Shown: positions 22,471 through 35,523 of the stretch, one piece after another
How the letters are laid out: each line of letters starts with the position of its first letter
Position numbering within the stretch: the stretch's first letter is position 1
Assembly: GCA_018296165.2 (NCBI GenBank)
Contig: JACKQL020000011.1
Location: 1,054,001 to 1,118,000, forward strand
Length of the DNA: 64,000 nt
DNA from: Termitomyces sp. T153
Taxonomy: Eukaryota > Basidiomycota > Agaricomycetes > Agaricales > Lyophyllaceae
Direction of reading: 5' to 3'
Notes under the pieces: model-generated
The model's input: only the letters and a program-made list of their open reading frames with translations
Databases searched by the model: none
Told to the model about the DNA's origin: nothing
Program-made: the position numbers and the translations under genes

Positions 22471-23532
22471 TGTCACAACCCACTCCTGGACCTCCAGACC
22501 TTCCCCCCAGAACTCCCCACCTCTCCAGAGCTTCTCTCAACACTTCCCCCAACTCACTCTAGCCTTTGTTAACCCACAGTGCCCATCCCAGCTAGCCCCA
22601 GCACTTCCTCAGCAAACCCCAACAACTTCCTGGCAAACTCCAGCACACTCCCTGCAGGCCTCCTCAGCTCCTCCTCTTACCTACAAGGCCTCTGAGCCTC
22701 TCTGACACTCCTTCTGGCCCAGGCATATGTCACTCAACCACCCCTGCAACCCATATGACCACTCCAGAGTTCCCCAATGACTATAGGATAGACCACACTC
22801 CTATCAAAATGTCATTGCAGCCCACTCTCTGATCAGAGTTGACACCCATCCACTCTGCATAGCTCCAACAAGCCCCACTGTTGTGCCCTCAACCTCCAGA
22901 AAAGGTCCAGTAGTTAGTATATAAAGATGTAGAGTGGCATCTGTTACCTTAATCTTGATATTACCTTAACTGCTTACTCAGTTTCCCATATTTTGTGTTT
23001 CTTTCTGTTATGTTTTCCAGTCTTGTCTCTGTCTCTATTTTTAGTCTCAAATCAATCTCCTTCTCAGTTCCATCTCATCTCATCCACCTCTGTTTTGTTA
23101 TCATTCTTAAGTTCCTTTCATCTCTGATATCATTACAAACTCTGTGCACTTGTCACAAACCTTCAAACATTCTTATGACAACTCTGAACCTCACCCTATG
23201 CTCAGCCCTAGAACCCATCACTCTTGATTGATCCCCCCTCAAACTCTGGCTCCACTCCCATCACTCACAAAGCCTCCACTCACCCTGCAGCCCATACACT
23301 CACTTCTGAACTTGTACCTGATGCCTGCCCAAGCCCAACATTTGATATACTTGGTCTTGTACTTTCCCAGACCATCCCAGACTTCCTCAGACTGCTCCCC
23401 CAAGCTTCCCCTTACAAGTACCTGAAGTTCACACCCTCCCCAGGGCATCAAGTTATAAGCGCAGAACATCATGTCTGCCTAGTAAGGACTCACCCACTGT
23501 AGCTGAGCCCCCATGGTCAGCAGAACCTGACA
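22471..23532 (+). repeat. Element A 3' LTR
   Basis: TGTCACAACCC...CAGAACCTGACA, 1,062 bp, of the same family as the solo LTRs at 18,757 and 20,776 but more decayed. It is preceded by a purine tract and so is the 3' end of a full element rather than a solo LTR. The partner 5' LTR must lie left of the window. Confidence 0.82.
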
Positions 23533-23639
23533 ATTGCATAGAATAGGCATAGCTACTTTCCCATATCCATTGTTGCATAATATATAGAGACAAGCTATGG
23601 TCCATGCCTTTAGCACAGGCTTGTAGCTCTTGCTTAGTC

Positions 23640-24060
23640 CCAGACCCAACCTTACTTCATTTAGTTAGGTCCTTGATATTCTAACTCAATGCTGAGATCC
23701 AGACCCAACCTCACTACATTTGGTTAGGTCTTTGTATTTTGTCAACTCAATGCTAAGATCCAGACCCAACCTCAGTTTGTCCACTTGGGTCTTTTCCTCA
23801 ATATAGTAATCAAGATTGTCATATAAATGGAGCTTTCCCACTCATCTCTTTCACTATGCTGACTTTGGTCTTGCTTTTTTCAACCAATGTGTTAATAGTC
23901 CTGTCATTATCAATGTCAGTAGATGTAAGTCTTTATTATGATTTCAATCATATATCACTGAGTTGAATTAACCTTCTTTTATAAGTATTCCATTATTTTT
24001 AACATGATGCTGAAATCCAGACCAAACCTTACTTCACTTGGTTAGGTTTTCAATATTCCA
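23640..24060. repeat. Degenerate repeat of about 60 bp, four copies
   Basis: The motif GATCCAGACCCAACCT, followed by a pyrimidine-rich run, TTAGGTC and CTCAATGCTGA, recurs at 23,640, 23,700 and 23,761 (tandem) and once more at about 24,012. Copies differ mainly by transitions. Origin unknown. Confidence 0.7.
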
Positions 24061-24756
24061 ATTCTTCCAAGTGATTGCCATTCAATAGATCATCTTTAAT
24101 ATAGTTGAAAATTCAGAATCATTGATGAATCAAAGTCTCCTTTAGCTTTTGTCTTTTTTTTACTCATATACTTTGAAGAACATGTTTCACAATTTTTTGA
24201 CACCAAAATATACTAAAGAGAAAGAAATTAGGGAAAGTAGCCTGAGTATGAGATATCTATAATCTCATTTATGGTATCACTAAGTAATACTAATACTTAG
24301 CAATCAGACCTTTGACTTGATTCTTCCTTAAAATTTTCCAATACTCTATCTAATCAAGATTTATTACACATCATACATCTGTTTTCTTCAACTCAATATA
24401 TCTGACATACAATCATCTAATCACAAACCTTCAAATCAGAAAGCTAGTAGATCCTTAGAAACAGGACCTAGCCTACAGCTATCCACAATCCAATCTATTA
24501 AAACATACATATATATCATAGTAGTGACCAAAACACCTTCTGTTCCTCAACAGAGGACCATCAACTTTCCACATTCTATATTAATACTGCCTTCTGAAGC
24601 TTTCCCATCTCAAAGTAACCTTCAATGCTCTCTTCACCAATAGTTCCATTGACATAGTAAATTAAATCCACCATCCTTTTCTAGAGGCTGGCATAATGTC
24701 GTCAAATATCCATTGAGAGCAGGGAAGGTGGAGATGATCAGGAATAAGTTGACTCT
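24061..24756. other. AT-rich stretch, nothing recognised
   Basis: No open frame, LTR end or repeat that I can identify between the degenerate repeat and the SINE. CpG is nearly absent, so this is probably old decayed repeat sequence. Confidence 0.5.
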
Positions 24757-24760
24757 AGCT

Positions 24761-25075
24761 GGGGCATGGTGGCTCAGCTGGTACCATTGCATCCCAAAGT
24801 AACTTGCAAGTGCAAGGTTGGGGTTTTGACTCTGGCTGAGTGTGCCTGTGTGGAAAACACCTTAGACACCACATGGGTTGTTTCAATGCTGCCAGGAAGC
24901 CACCACCCATCCATGTGCTCTTAAGAAGGCTTTGTTGGTCAGGCTGTAAGGATATTACCTAACACCATCAGCACATGAGCACAATGATGCAATGTCACCA
25001 CTAATCTTGTGTCCAGACAGGAAAGGAAAGGGTTCCCTGGTGCAGTGAATAGGGAGGAGTGAAAACTGTAGCCCC
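24761..25075 (+). mobile_element. tRNA-derived SINE
   Basis: Begins GGGGCATGGTGGCTCAGCTGG, with an A-box match TGGCTCAGCTGG at 24,770-24,781. About 38 bases later comes GGTTGGGGTTTTGACTC (24,816-24,832), a B-box-like segment whose T and A letters fit decayed CpG in GGTTCGA-type sequence. This tRNA-like head, followed by a unique body and no coding potential, is the structure of a SINE. The 3' end is uncertain; I place it near 25,075, and no clear tail or target duplication is visible. Confidence 0.6.
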
Positions 25076-25820
25076 ATCAAACCTGTCAGGCCATAGTGCA
25101 GGAAGTCTAAGAAAGGGAAGCATCAAGATGTTCTAGTGCCTGGCTGCCAAAGTATTGTATGACCCCCACCTGGCCATCCAACCTTCAGATGGTCCAGTCT
25201 GACCCCAGATCAGTGATGTCAAGAAGCCAGCATGCAGAGTGCCTGGAACTGTGCCAACAAAGTGTAAGGTCTGGGATCAGGGATGTGAGTCATGACCCAT
25301 GCCAAGTGAGTGTGAGCTGGCTCGGCAAGCATTGCGGAGTGTAAAAGCAGGTATTAGTAGGGATGGCATGTCAATGGCAGATAGTCAGGAATTAAAATGA
25401 GGGCTGTATGAACTCCGAAAGAATCAAACCGTAGTAAAGTGGCTATGGGGTGTAACCGGCAGGCTTGAAAAGGCTTCGGGCCAGAGTACCTTAGGTAGTG
25501 TCCGTAAATCACGCCTGTACATACTGCGGGGACTGATATAGGCACACAGCCACTTTCCCACCTCCGTCGTCGCACATATTATGGACGATGGATGATAATT
25601 CTTATAGGCCTGGGGTCCCGGACATGCACCATTTGCGATTGAGATAATCTTCGAATTCGTGGATCTGGAGTACGCGTACTAGTGGCTGTTCGAGATTTTT
25701 TGAATTTTCTACAAAAACTGCGCGAACACGTGAGATAAGGAATTTCTGATGTAAGTTATCGATTCTCGGGAGTCAGTCAGAAGTTTAGAACTTGGTCCAT
25801 TGCGATTGTTTGAGCTCAAA
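25076..25820. other. Repeat/host boundary and FRS2 upstream region
   Basis: CpG is almost absent up to about 25,310 and then appears at normal frequency (CTCGGCAAGCATTGCGG onwards). No gene is seen. The segment 25,535-25,580 resembles 23,544-23,590 downstream of element A. The last 200 bases before 25,821 form the FRS2 promoter; no TATA box is obvious. Confidence 0.55.
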
Positions 25821-27871
<2,051 letters not shown>

Positions 27872-27955
27872 AGAGAGACGTAACTTTGTTCTAGAATATT
27901 ACATAAAACATGACGAGTTCCAGAATGCCCGAAATGAAGAAACCATATGTTGAGT

Positions 27956-30585
27956 TTAGAACGAAAATACGGCGGCATTCTTTCGAGATCCAAAAGAATA
28001 AACCAGTGCTTGACTCATGAACAACCCAACTGTGATTCCAATCGTAACAGCTATCATGGCTCCACCAATGTCAATGCCATTTCCATTGGCAGTGATACCT
28101 CCTGCCTGTGAGAGACCCGACTATATGACTCGAAATTAAGCTGCACGCAATCAAAAACGGCTGGTAGATTGCTTACCGGAACCAAGAAAAGAACACCAGT
28201 GACCATCGATGTGAAAGCAGTGCCCCCCATTTTCCGTGAATAGACATTACCTAAGACTCCAACCGTAAACGCCCCAATGGCAGAGACGATGTCTGAGCGG
28301 TTGAAAATATAATGATTGGCAATTTTATTGGAGGCGTATGACGCGCATGAGATGACGACCATGACTGGAAGCTGCTTGCTCTTGAAAGGCTGGAGATTCG
28401 CTAATGACGAGAGAGTGGAGAAGACGGGAACGATGATGAAGGAGGTCCAGAATGGAAAAGGTTGGAGGTACCAAGGGAATGACTGTGGGCGGTAGCATCC
28501 CTTTACGATATTCAAGGTTTCGATGGCGACGGAATGCGTGAAGATCCATGTGCCGACCAATGGAATGGAACTATTCTCGGTCCCATTGTCTGCTGCCCAA
28601 GTGCCGGTGAGCGCGACAGTGGAGGCAAGGTTAGCGGCAAGATCATCAAGTCTACGCCTCATTGATTGATCGAGAAGAAGGTAGAAATCTGACCCAATTT
28701 GCAGACCGAACCCCTGTACGAGAATGAATATCAAAAGTATCAAAGTAGCAAGCAACATCATACCAAAAATAGCGTGTAGATCAAGGCGTAAACCATCTTG
28801 ACACTTCCGCACACAATGTTCTTTGACGCAAGCTCAAGTGAGCTGCTTACTGTGGAGGAAAAAGATTAGCTATCTTTTGGGTATCAAACGAGTAGTACTC
28901 GCGGATGAGGTAGCCTGGCAAAATTCCAATAATACCCGCTGAAGAAATGGCAGTGTAGCAAAATATCTGGCTCCGAATACTACTCAATCCTCTGGCGGCG
29001 AACGAAATAAAAATCGCAATCGTGATTCTGCGGTCAGTCAATTAGTGAATAGCGAAAAAATTGTAGCATAAGCTCAAGTAAAGTTGGACATTACTCAAAA
29101 ACGTTGGCATACATGACGCTTTTGGTTGCGACGCCGAGCTGTAAGACAGAAAGAATGAAAGCTCCTAAGCCTGAAAGCCACATATCCACAAAAGAACCTC
29201 CAAAAGCCAGTGGACAGATGAGAGCCGATAGACAAAAAGATAGACCACAACGAAATAGCATAGAATACAGCGGGGGTGCCGTCAAGAGAGCTTCCAGGTC
29301 ATTTGTGGCGCGTTTTGCACTGATTTCATCGTGTACGACATTACGATAGATCAAATGCACCTTGTGGAGTGCCCCGAGAGAAAGCCTGCCGCTACACTTA
29401 ACAAAGTGAGTCTCGGAGCAGCCGAGTTCCTGATCGCCAAAGGAGCAGATGATGACGCCAGGCAGATGAATAAATTCAGCTTCTATTTCAAGGATGCGCG
29501 CGGCCGCAATAAGTTGAGATTCTATCCTGTGAGAAGGTGCGCCAAAGATCATGAGTGCTTTTGCCAACTTGATGAGAAATTCTTGTCTATTGATCATAGC
29601 TGCATTAAGGTGAGTAAAAGAGAATCATTTAAAAGAAGCGCTTCTAACAGGTTACATTGAACTCGATCTTGATACGGGTCAGATGCTTGCGACGGGTCCT
29701 ATAGTCCATCTGACGCAGTGCATTCTTCTCGATGTCTTCGGGATCTTCCAAACTCTTAGCTTCTATACCAGTTACACGAGGATCATCAGGATCAAGAACT
29801 TCCGAGCCACCAGACATTATCGAGGACATAGATACATTGCGCCGCATGTCAGGACGTGCACTTGAGTACGCGGAGTTGTCCAATTTTGCATCTGAGCTTC
29901 GTTGCCTCATCCCGCCTTGTATTTCTGGGTCCCCATTTGCGTCAGTGTTGTCGATAGTATACAGATCCAAGATATTAGACGGTAGTCCACGTCTTTTGAG
30001 GGCTCTTTCTGTCTTTGGATCGACGTCGTCAGTCGCTTCTTGTGGGACATATTGATGGATGCGAGGCTGTTCTTCGGAGAAGCTGACTCTACGGTCCATT
30101 CGTGATCGTTTTCGATGGACGTTGAGAGGAGCCACGCCTGGACCTGGATACACACTTTCGGGAGGTTGTATATCATAAGGGTGCTCATAGGAAGAAAGCG
30201 AGTATTTCTTATAAGGATCGTCAGTTTCTCTATCAGCCACGTTGAGAGTAGAGTCGCTGGCTGAAAAGTCTTCCCGATTGCTTTCTGGAGCCAAATGGTT
30301 CGAAGTGTCGCGTCGGGAGGGAAACTCCTCTGCACTCTCGTTGCCGTAGTTGTTACCGTAGAATGGAGTCTGCCACTGCACTTCTTCCTGGTCCTGCAAG
30401 CGCGGGGTCGTACGCTGAACATTCCCCGTAGTGAGAAATGGATTTTCGCCAGTTCGGGGTAGCGCGGCAGGGGCCCTTAGGCTGGGATGCAGAGGAGGTG
30501 GAACGCGGAAAACAGACGGCAAGACTGTATCACGCTCAGCATGCGAGGGAGCGCGCGGGGAGCGACGATATTCATCAGACGACAT
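27956..30585 (-). CDS. ThrE/DUF1212 multi-pass membrane protein (Prm10-like)
   Basis: A fungal protein with a long polar N-terminus and two ThrE-type membrane halves. Exon 1 (30,585 to about 29,652) gives about 300 residues, Ser/Pro/Arg-rich, then the conserved lead-in RRKHLTRIKIEFNVT. After an intron the first ThrE domain starts MINRQEFLIKLAKALMIFGA with PSHRIESQLIAAAR, the family's hallmark. Hydrophobic segments follow (LSALICPLAFGGSFVDMWLS, GAFILSVLQLGVATK), then the second half with GITANGNGIDIGGAMIAVTI and a stop at 27,956. About five introns. The family is thought to move small molecules such as amino acids across membranes; the yeast relative is pheromone-regulated. Substrate here is unknown. 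Confidence 0.87.
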
Positions 30586-30649
30586 AATAGGACACGCTGG
30601 TCCAAACGCAAAATCCGTGGTGGCGCACGCGTTTGTTTGTATAAGAGAG

Positions 30650-31303
30650 CTAAGTCAAACACCTAATTACAACTCCGCAGCGCGGCCCGTATTCCGCAAA
30701 CTTGATTCCAAACTGGTTCTCGTCCGCGCCCTCGATCCTCTCGAAGCCCAACTTCGAGTAAAAAGCCTTCGCCTTGGTATTCCTGGGGTCTATTCCTAGC
30801 CATACACCCTCACCTGCGACATTCTCACCCTTCAAGTACTCAATCGCCGTCGACATCAGCTTCCGTCCCCATCCTTGCCCTTGATATTCCTCCAAGATAT
30901 CGATATGCAAGTGCGCTGCCGCAAACGCAATATTGGCATCAGACGCAGTATGCATCTTTCCAAAAAGATTTATGTAATGTACGTCGCCTGGCATCTTCGC
31001 GATTGATGGCGGGTACTTCTCAGCCAGGACTGGCCACCAATGCTCTGCGGCGTACTCTTCGTACGCACGGGTATCCTTCGATCCGAGGATGTATCCGACG
31101 ACAGCGTTGTTCTTCGCTTCATCGACCAAGACAAAGGCCCATGTCGTTGGCAGCTTCAGGTACGGAACAGCGTATACGAGCCCGATGAGCTCGCCATAAT
31201 CGTGAAGGTGTTTGGCCGATTTGCCTGCATCACCGGTGAGAAGACAAATTTGTGAAACAGCTGCTTCGTCAGCTTCGGTGGCTTTGCGTATTGTGAGAGT
31301 CAT
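30650..31303 (-). CDS. GNAT-family N-acetyltransferase
   Basis: A single-exon protein of 217 residues. The N-terminus LTIRKATEADEAAVSQICLL is a typical GNAT beta1-alpha1. Motif A, the acetyl-CoA pyrophosphate loop, reads LEEYQGQGWGRKLM (Q-x-x-G-x-G at residues about 141-146). The C-terminal part LGIDPRNTKAKAFYSKLGFE is motif B (N-x-x-A-x-x-F/Y-Y-x-x-x-G-F). It transfers an acetyl group from acetyl-CoA to an amine; the substrate cannot be told. It lies 64 bp upstream of the start of the ThrE gene on the same strand, so the two intergenic signals are tightly packed. Confidence 0.88.
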   Translation of the reverse strand: MTLTIRKATEADEAAVSQICLLTGDAGKSAKHLHDYGELIGLVYAVPYLKLPTTWAFVLVDEAKNNAVVGYILGSKDTRAYEEYAAEHWWPVLAEKYPPSIAKMPGDVHYINLFGKMHTASDANIAFAAAHLHIDILEEYQGQGWGRKLMSTAIEYLKGENVAGEGVWLGIDPRNTKAKAFYSKLGFERIEGADENQFGIKFAEYGPRCGVVIRCLT

Positions 31304-31741
31304 TTTGTAGGTTGAGCCCGCAATCTAGTCGATATATGTCTAGTGAGGTAGCAGACTACCTGAAAGATCAGGAGGGGGTTGGTTGCCTCTGCGAATCGGA
31401 TAATACCCGGATAAGCAGCATTGTGGACACTTGATCCAAGATCTAGGCGCACATTCAGAGTGGGTCACTGGGCTTTGTCCGCTGCACTTGATCACAAACT
31501 TGACCTCCTGTTATGGGTAGAGAAGTTTGTACAGACCGGGAAACATTCCAGATATCGGTTATATATCACTTAAAATATTCAAAAAAATGCGGTGACGACT
31601 TTAAGACACTAGGCTCGCCACCGTAATTCAAGTAGTGCCATCATATGTTTTCCCAAGGCAAGTTATTACACTGAAAGATAAATACTATCTATTATGAACT
31701 ATCCTTCCATCTGCAAAGATCAAACACGAAATCAATCCGGA
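31304..31741. other. Intergenic, no gene seen
   Basis: The upstream region of the GNAT gene and the downstream region of the Bsd2-like gene, both on the minus strand. No open frame or repeat of note. Confidence 0.6.
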
Positions 31742-33327
31742 TTATAAAAGCCCTGCACTTCTCAAATCGGCATTTAACCTCCGATCATGTTCCAATGCTT
31801 CCTGTATCAAGCGACTCCGATTGAATGGATTCGGGTCAGCAGGAATCATCGCGTCGGTCTCAAGGGCGTGTTCATTGTCATGTCGAGGTTGCGCAGCTCC
31901 CTCTTCAGCCTGAACAGCCGCACGGGTGGCTTCATCATCACTATCGCCACCTCGTCTTCTATTTAGACCGAAGCCCGTGCGGAAGAAATCGAAACGTGAA
32001 GAACCACGGAGGGAGAAAGTGTTTTCCATCCCGGAAAATAGGGAGAAAGGAGATCTAGTCTCTGTAGTAGTCGTACTGTCGTGTTGAGATGCAAGAATGC
32101 TTCTTTCCCAGCGTTTAACGCGCCAGAACCCGAGTAACGAAGTGAGCAAGATGAACCAGCCTGATCGTACCCTATAAACCGATATTCATAATTTTGTAAG
32201 ATTGAAAGACGTACCAATCGTCATGAGGAAGAACGACAACCACTCTGTAGTAGCGCCCATCAGCACCGAGTTGGCCTGCTCTTCAGTTAGATCCGTAGCG
32301 GAAGCGTAGATTGTTGAATTCATGATACGCCTTATATATGGCGATGTGCCTTCGGACGTTGTTGGACGAGAAATTTCACCAAAACTTCCCCAACCCTCCT
32401 GATCTGTACCATTAGGATTGTCTAGCTGCCCCCTGAGTGTAAAACCGTATTGTATGAGTGTCACGCCCAACCCCGCTCGTGACCCAAGCTTGGCAGCATG
32501 CGTCGTATGTAAGAGATAAGTGAAAAGGAAGCCGACAAACTGGAACGATACTGATACGAGCATGTTCCATAGGAATGCGAAAAGTGAGCCCGTAGGGAGG
32601 TTATCAACAATGATTTCGCCAACAGTGCCAGGCGTGAACGGCGCGTGGACGGTTGTTTCCCAATATGGAGGAACAGCATCTGCTTGAGCAGAAGCATACG
32701 AAGGCGGCGCTTCTGTCCGTGTGTCTTCCGGCATAACGAGTGAATCGTCACCTAAAAGATGTATGATCAAACCATGAAACCAGCTGCATTGTGACTCGAG
32801 TATAGCCCACCTTCTTGCACCGTCACTGGGCGTGTAGGTTTGGCAGTGACATTAGCAAAGACCCCATCATTGTGTGTTCCACCACCAATGGCGCCCTGTG
32901 GCCGTTCATGAGTCAACCCTATGTTCTGTGCGAACCGAGCAGGAAGAATGGAAACTGCGGTTCTGCGTAGCCAGCTCGGTCGGGGAGCAAGACTACCATT
33001 TGGGATCTGTGGTACCAATCCATTCGAGTTCCCATAATCATTAGGCAGAGCAATAGCTGATGGACGAGGTGGAGAACCTGGAGGCGGATAATCGTAATCA
33101 ACGTTCTCAAAGTCGTATGTTCCAGGCACACGTGATGGGTGAGGGTTGGGCGGAGGCACCTGGATGGTCGATGGTGAAGTTGGAGTGGGATTTAGGGGAT
33201 GGGATTCATGAGAATCGTTGATGTCGTCGTCTTCGTCTTCGGTGTAGTCAAAAGCGGCCTCCATGTCATGTTGGGCATCATGATCATGATCTGCTCTGGA
33301 ATTGAGGGCGGTGTACCTAGCAGGCAT
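31742..33327 (-). CDS. Bsd2/Ndfip-like membrane adaptor of a NEDD4-type ubiquitin ligase
   Basis: Starts MPARYTALNSRADHDHDAQ at 33,327; an upstream in-frame ATG at 33,348 exists, but MPARYT is the usual family start. A long acidic and proline-rich cytosolic N-terminus leads to PPSYASAQADAVPPYWETT, which holds a PPxY motif (PPSY) and a second xPxY-like motif (VPPY). These are the sites that bind WW domains of Rsp5. Three hydrophobic segments follow: SLFAFLWNMLVSVSFQFVGF, a glycine-rich one around RAGLGVTLIQYGFTL, and WLSFFLMTIG joined across an intron to WFILLTSLLGFW. The C-terminus is cytosolic and polar. In yeast Bsd2 sends metal transporters and misfolded membrane proteins to the vacuole. 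Two or three introns. Confidence 0.83.
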
Positions 33328-33784
33328 ATTGGTGAAGGAAAGAGTCAAAATAAAATTGGTGTGAAAGAGTGAAAGTGCGTTTAGGAAGATATGTAGTGAG
33401 TAAGTAGTTCTGTGTTTCTCGGTTGCTGTGCTGTGCTGTCTTATTTAGGAAATTTATTTGTTGCGATTTACTACTGGCTGCTCTTCCCTTCCTGAGACTT
33501 CTCTTCTATCATCTTCAGCTTTCCTCAGTCGACGGGTACTCAGAAAGGCGTATACAAAATATCCAAAAAATCTATGACTGGACCTCTTCCTGCGATTAAC
33601 TTGGCAATCATATCAAACTATCGGACTACTTAGTCGGAAGATGCCTGGCACCGTCCGATTGTCCGACAAGATTACTCCCAGAAAAAAACAGAAAAATGCC
33701 GAAGACGTCTAGAAAGGGAAGATGTCAATTGGACTGTTGGCACATTGTGTTCCAGTGTTTGATTTACCTTGACTGAGTAATTGT
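33328..33784. other. Intergenic, no gene seen
   Basis: The promoter side of the Bsd2-like gene. It contains pyrimidine-rich runs and no supported reading frame. Confidence 0.55.
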
Positions 33785-34321
33785 CTACCGGCGGTGGACG
33801 TCTGTCCTATTGGTGTTCCTGACCATGCGATGGGCGAATTTACAACTCTCCAGCCTTGCCTTCACTATCTCGTCTAGCATATTCAGCATTCGCTTACGCT
33901 GATCGAGATCTTTGCGAGATGTGATGCGGCGTATACGTTTGTGGAGTTGGGGATCGTTGTGGATGTCCAACGTAAGCTGCAGGCTTTTTTTCCTTCTCGC
34001 CCAATCGGGGTTAGGTCGTGGAACCGAGCCCAAGCGTTGCTCGTCGTCGGGGATGTCTGACCGAGTGCTTAAGTCGGCCTCTGAGATTGGGGGAGAGGGT
34101 AGGGATGATTTTGCTTTCTCGGACTGGAGGGCTTCTGATTCCTCGAAGGCCTGGTCGAGTGCATCGCGAGTCTGCTCGATCCAGACGCGTTGGTTACGGT
34201 AGAATTCATCGAGCGCGTCGAGAAGGTTGAGGGTGGAATGAAGAGAGCCGTCTGAGTGGGGTAATTCGGTGTGAATGGGAGTGAAGGGGGGAGTCGGGAT
34301 ATAGGCAGACATGTCAGACAA
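33785..34321 (-). CDS. Hypothetical protein, 178 residues
   Basis: An uninterrupted frame with normal coding composition. M1 (34,321) and M4 (34,312) are both possible starts. The N-terminus is Pro/Thr-rich (AYIPTPPFTPIHTELPHSDG). A helical acidic region follows (STLNLLDALDEFYRNQRVWI), then Ser/Pro linkers, and a basic C-terminus (RRKKSLQLTLDIHNDPQLHK, KRIRRITSRKDLDQRKRMLN). I do not recognise a family. It is transcribed divergently from EMC10 across 193 bp. Confidence 0.65.
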   Translation of the reverse strand: MSDMSAYIPTPPFTPIHTELPHSDGSLHSTLNLLDALDEFYRNQRVWIEQTRDALDQAFEESEALQSEKAKSSLPSPPISEADLSTRSDIPDDEQRLGSVPRPNPDWARRKKSLQLTLDIHNDPQLHKRIRRITSRKDLDQRKRMLNMLDEIVKARLESCKFAHRMVRNTNRTDVHRR

Positions 34322-34514
34322 CTTAATGAGAACGGAAGGTAGTCTGGAGAATACTTATAAATGGATGGGAAATGTCCAGACCAATGACAGCACGGGGTCT
34401 GGGCCAATCATTACTCGGCGCCCCTTGGCTCCGATTGGACGCCTATGTCCGTCCAATCCTCCTCAGATCACATGCTCGCTTGTCCGATCCCCGTGACCCG
34501 CGTTAACTTGCTTC

Positions 34515-35369
34515 ATGCCTTCCACGCTGCGATTCGCTGCTATCCTTGGCCTCCTTTCTGTTCCCATCGTCTGCGCTGATTACGCCAAGTACAGGCTATA
34601 TCACCGTCTATTTCATCCTACCGAGGCCCAGGCCCACTTCCAGGAACGTGGAACCGTCATCATCACACAGAATAATACGGCCTCCTTCGTCGCTGCGTCT
34701 ACCTTTGCAGACGATATTTTATCATTTGCCGAAGATCTATCAGAGGTCAAGAATAAAGAGCTACTCCTCTACCAGGTTGCCCTAGAACGCGACGGCGACA
34801 AGAAAGAGGAACATTGGGACGTTTCATCAATCAAGGCAGTACGTTGTCGCTCTGGACCAGTCTCGTTCCGTTCCGTCCTCATTGTCTTATTCTAGTGCCA
34901 TCTTGCCAGATCTACCTCCGAGCAAATATACCTTCATACAGTCGATACCCATGGCCTCAAGCCTTACGCTATCAATTACTTTGTTTCACCGATTCCTCAT
35001 GACGGAACCTGCCCAAAGTCTAGATCCAAGAAAGCGTCTATCGAGTCGTTTGCAAAAGTAAACACCACTGTCTTCCTGAAGGGCTCAAACTTCCCGCCAC
35101 TGTAAGTCTCTTGTGCCACTTTGCCGACAGGTACTTAGCTATCGTTGTATCAGCCCTCAGTTGGCGTCGCCTCCGCCGATAACACCTGAAGGCCAGCCTG
35201 TTGCACCGGTCTCGGAAAAGACATTCCTCCAGAAATACTGGATGTACATTGCAGCGTTCTTGGTTGTTACACGTGCGCTTCTCTCCATGCGGTTTTCTGC
35301 ACCAATTAACCATAATGTGCAGTGCTCGCCGGCGGCGGTGAGGAGGAGAAACCAGCAAGAAAGGAATGA
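34515..35369 (+). CDS. EMC10: ER membrane protein complex subunit 10 homologue
   Basis: A secretory-pathway protein. The signal peptide MPSTLRFAAILGLLSVPIVCA is followed by a luminal domain of about 180 residues (KYRLYHRLFHPTEAQAHFQE, then FVAASTFADDILSFAEDLSE). A second exon carries EQIYLHTVDTHGLKPYAINY and FVSPIPHDGTCPK. The C-terminal segment EKTFLQKYWMYIAAFLVVT, a single membrane span, joins across an intron (GTGCGC...GTGCAG) to LLAGGGEEEKPARKE and a TGA at 35,367. The QKYWMYI stretch before a lone C-terminal span is typical of fungal Emc10. The EMC inserts tail-anchored and multi-pass proteins in the ER. Convergent with FRS1, 154 bp apart. Confidence 0.8.
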
Positions 35370-35523
35370 GATAGATTTGTATCCTGCACGGTCTCGGCCA
35401 ATCTAGACAGAGTTGCTGGTCTCACGGACCTCTTTATGTCAATTGTTAGCGCCGATTCCAGCCAACATCCCAAGTCTATTCAATACATTCCCTCCATTCA
35501 AACAAAATTACTTATAGATTCCA

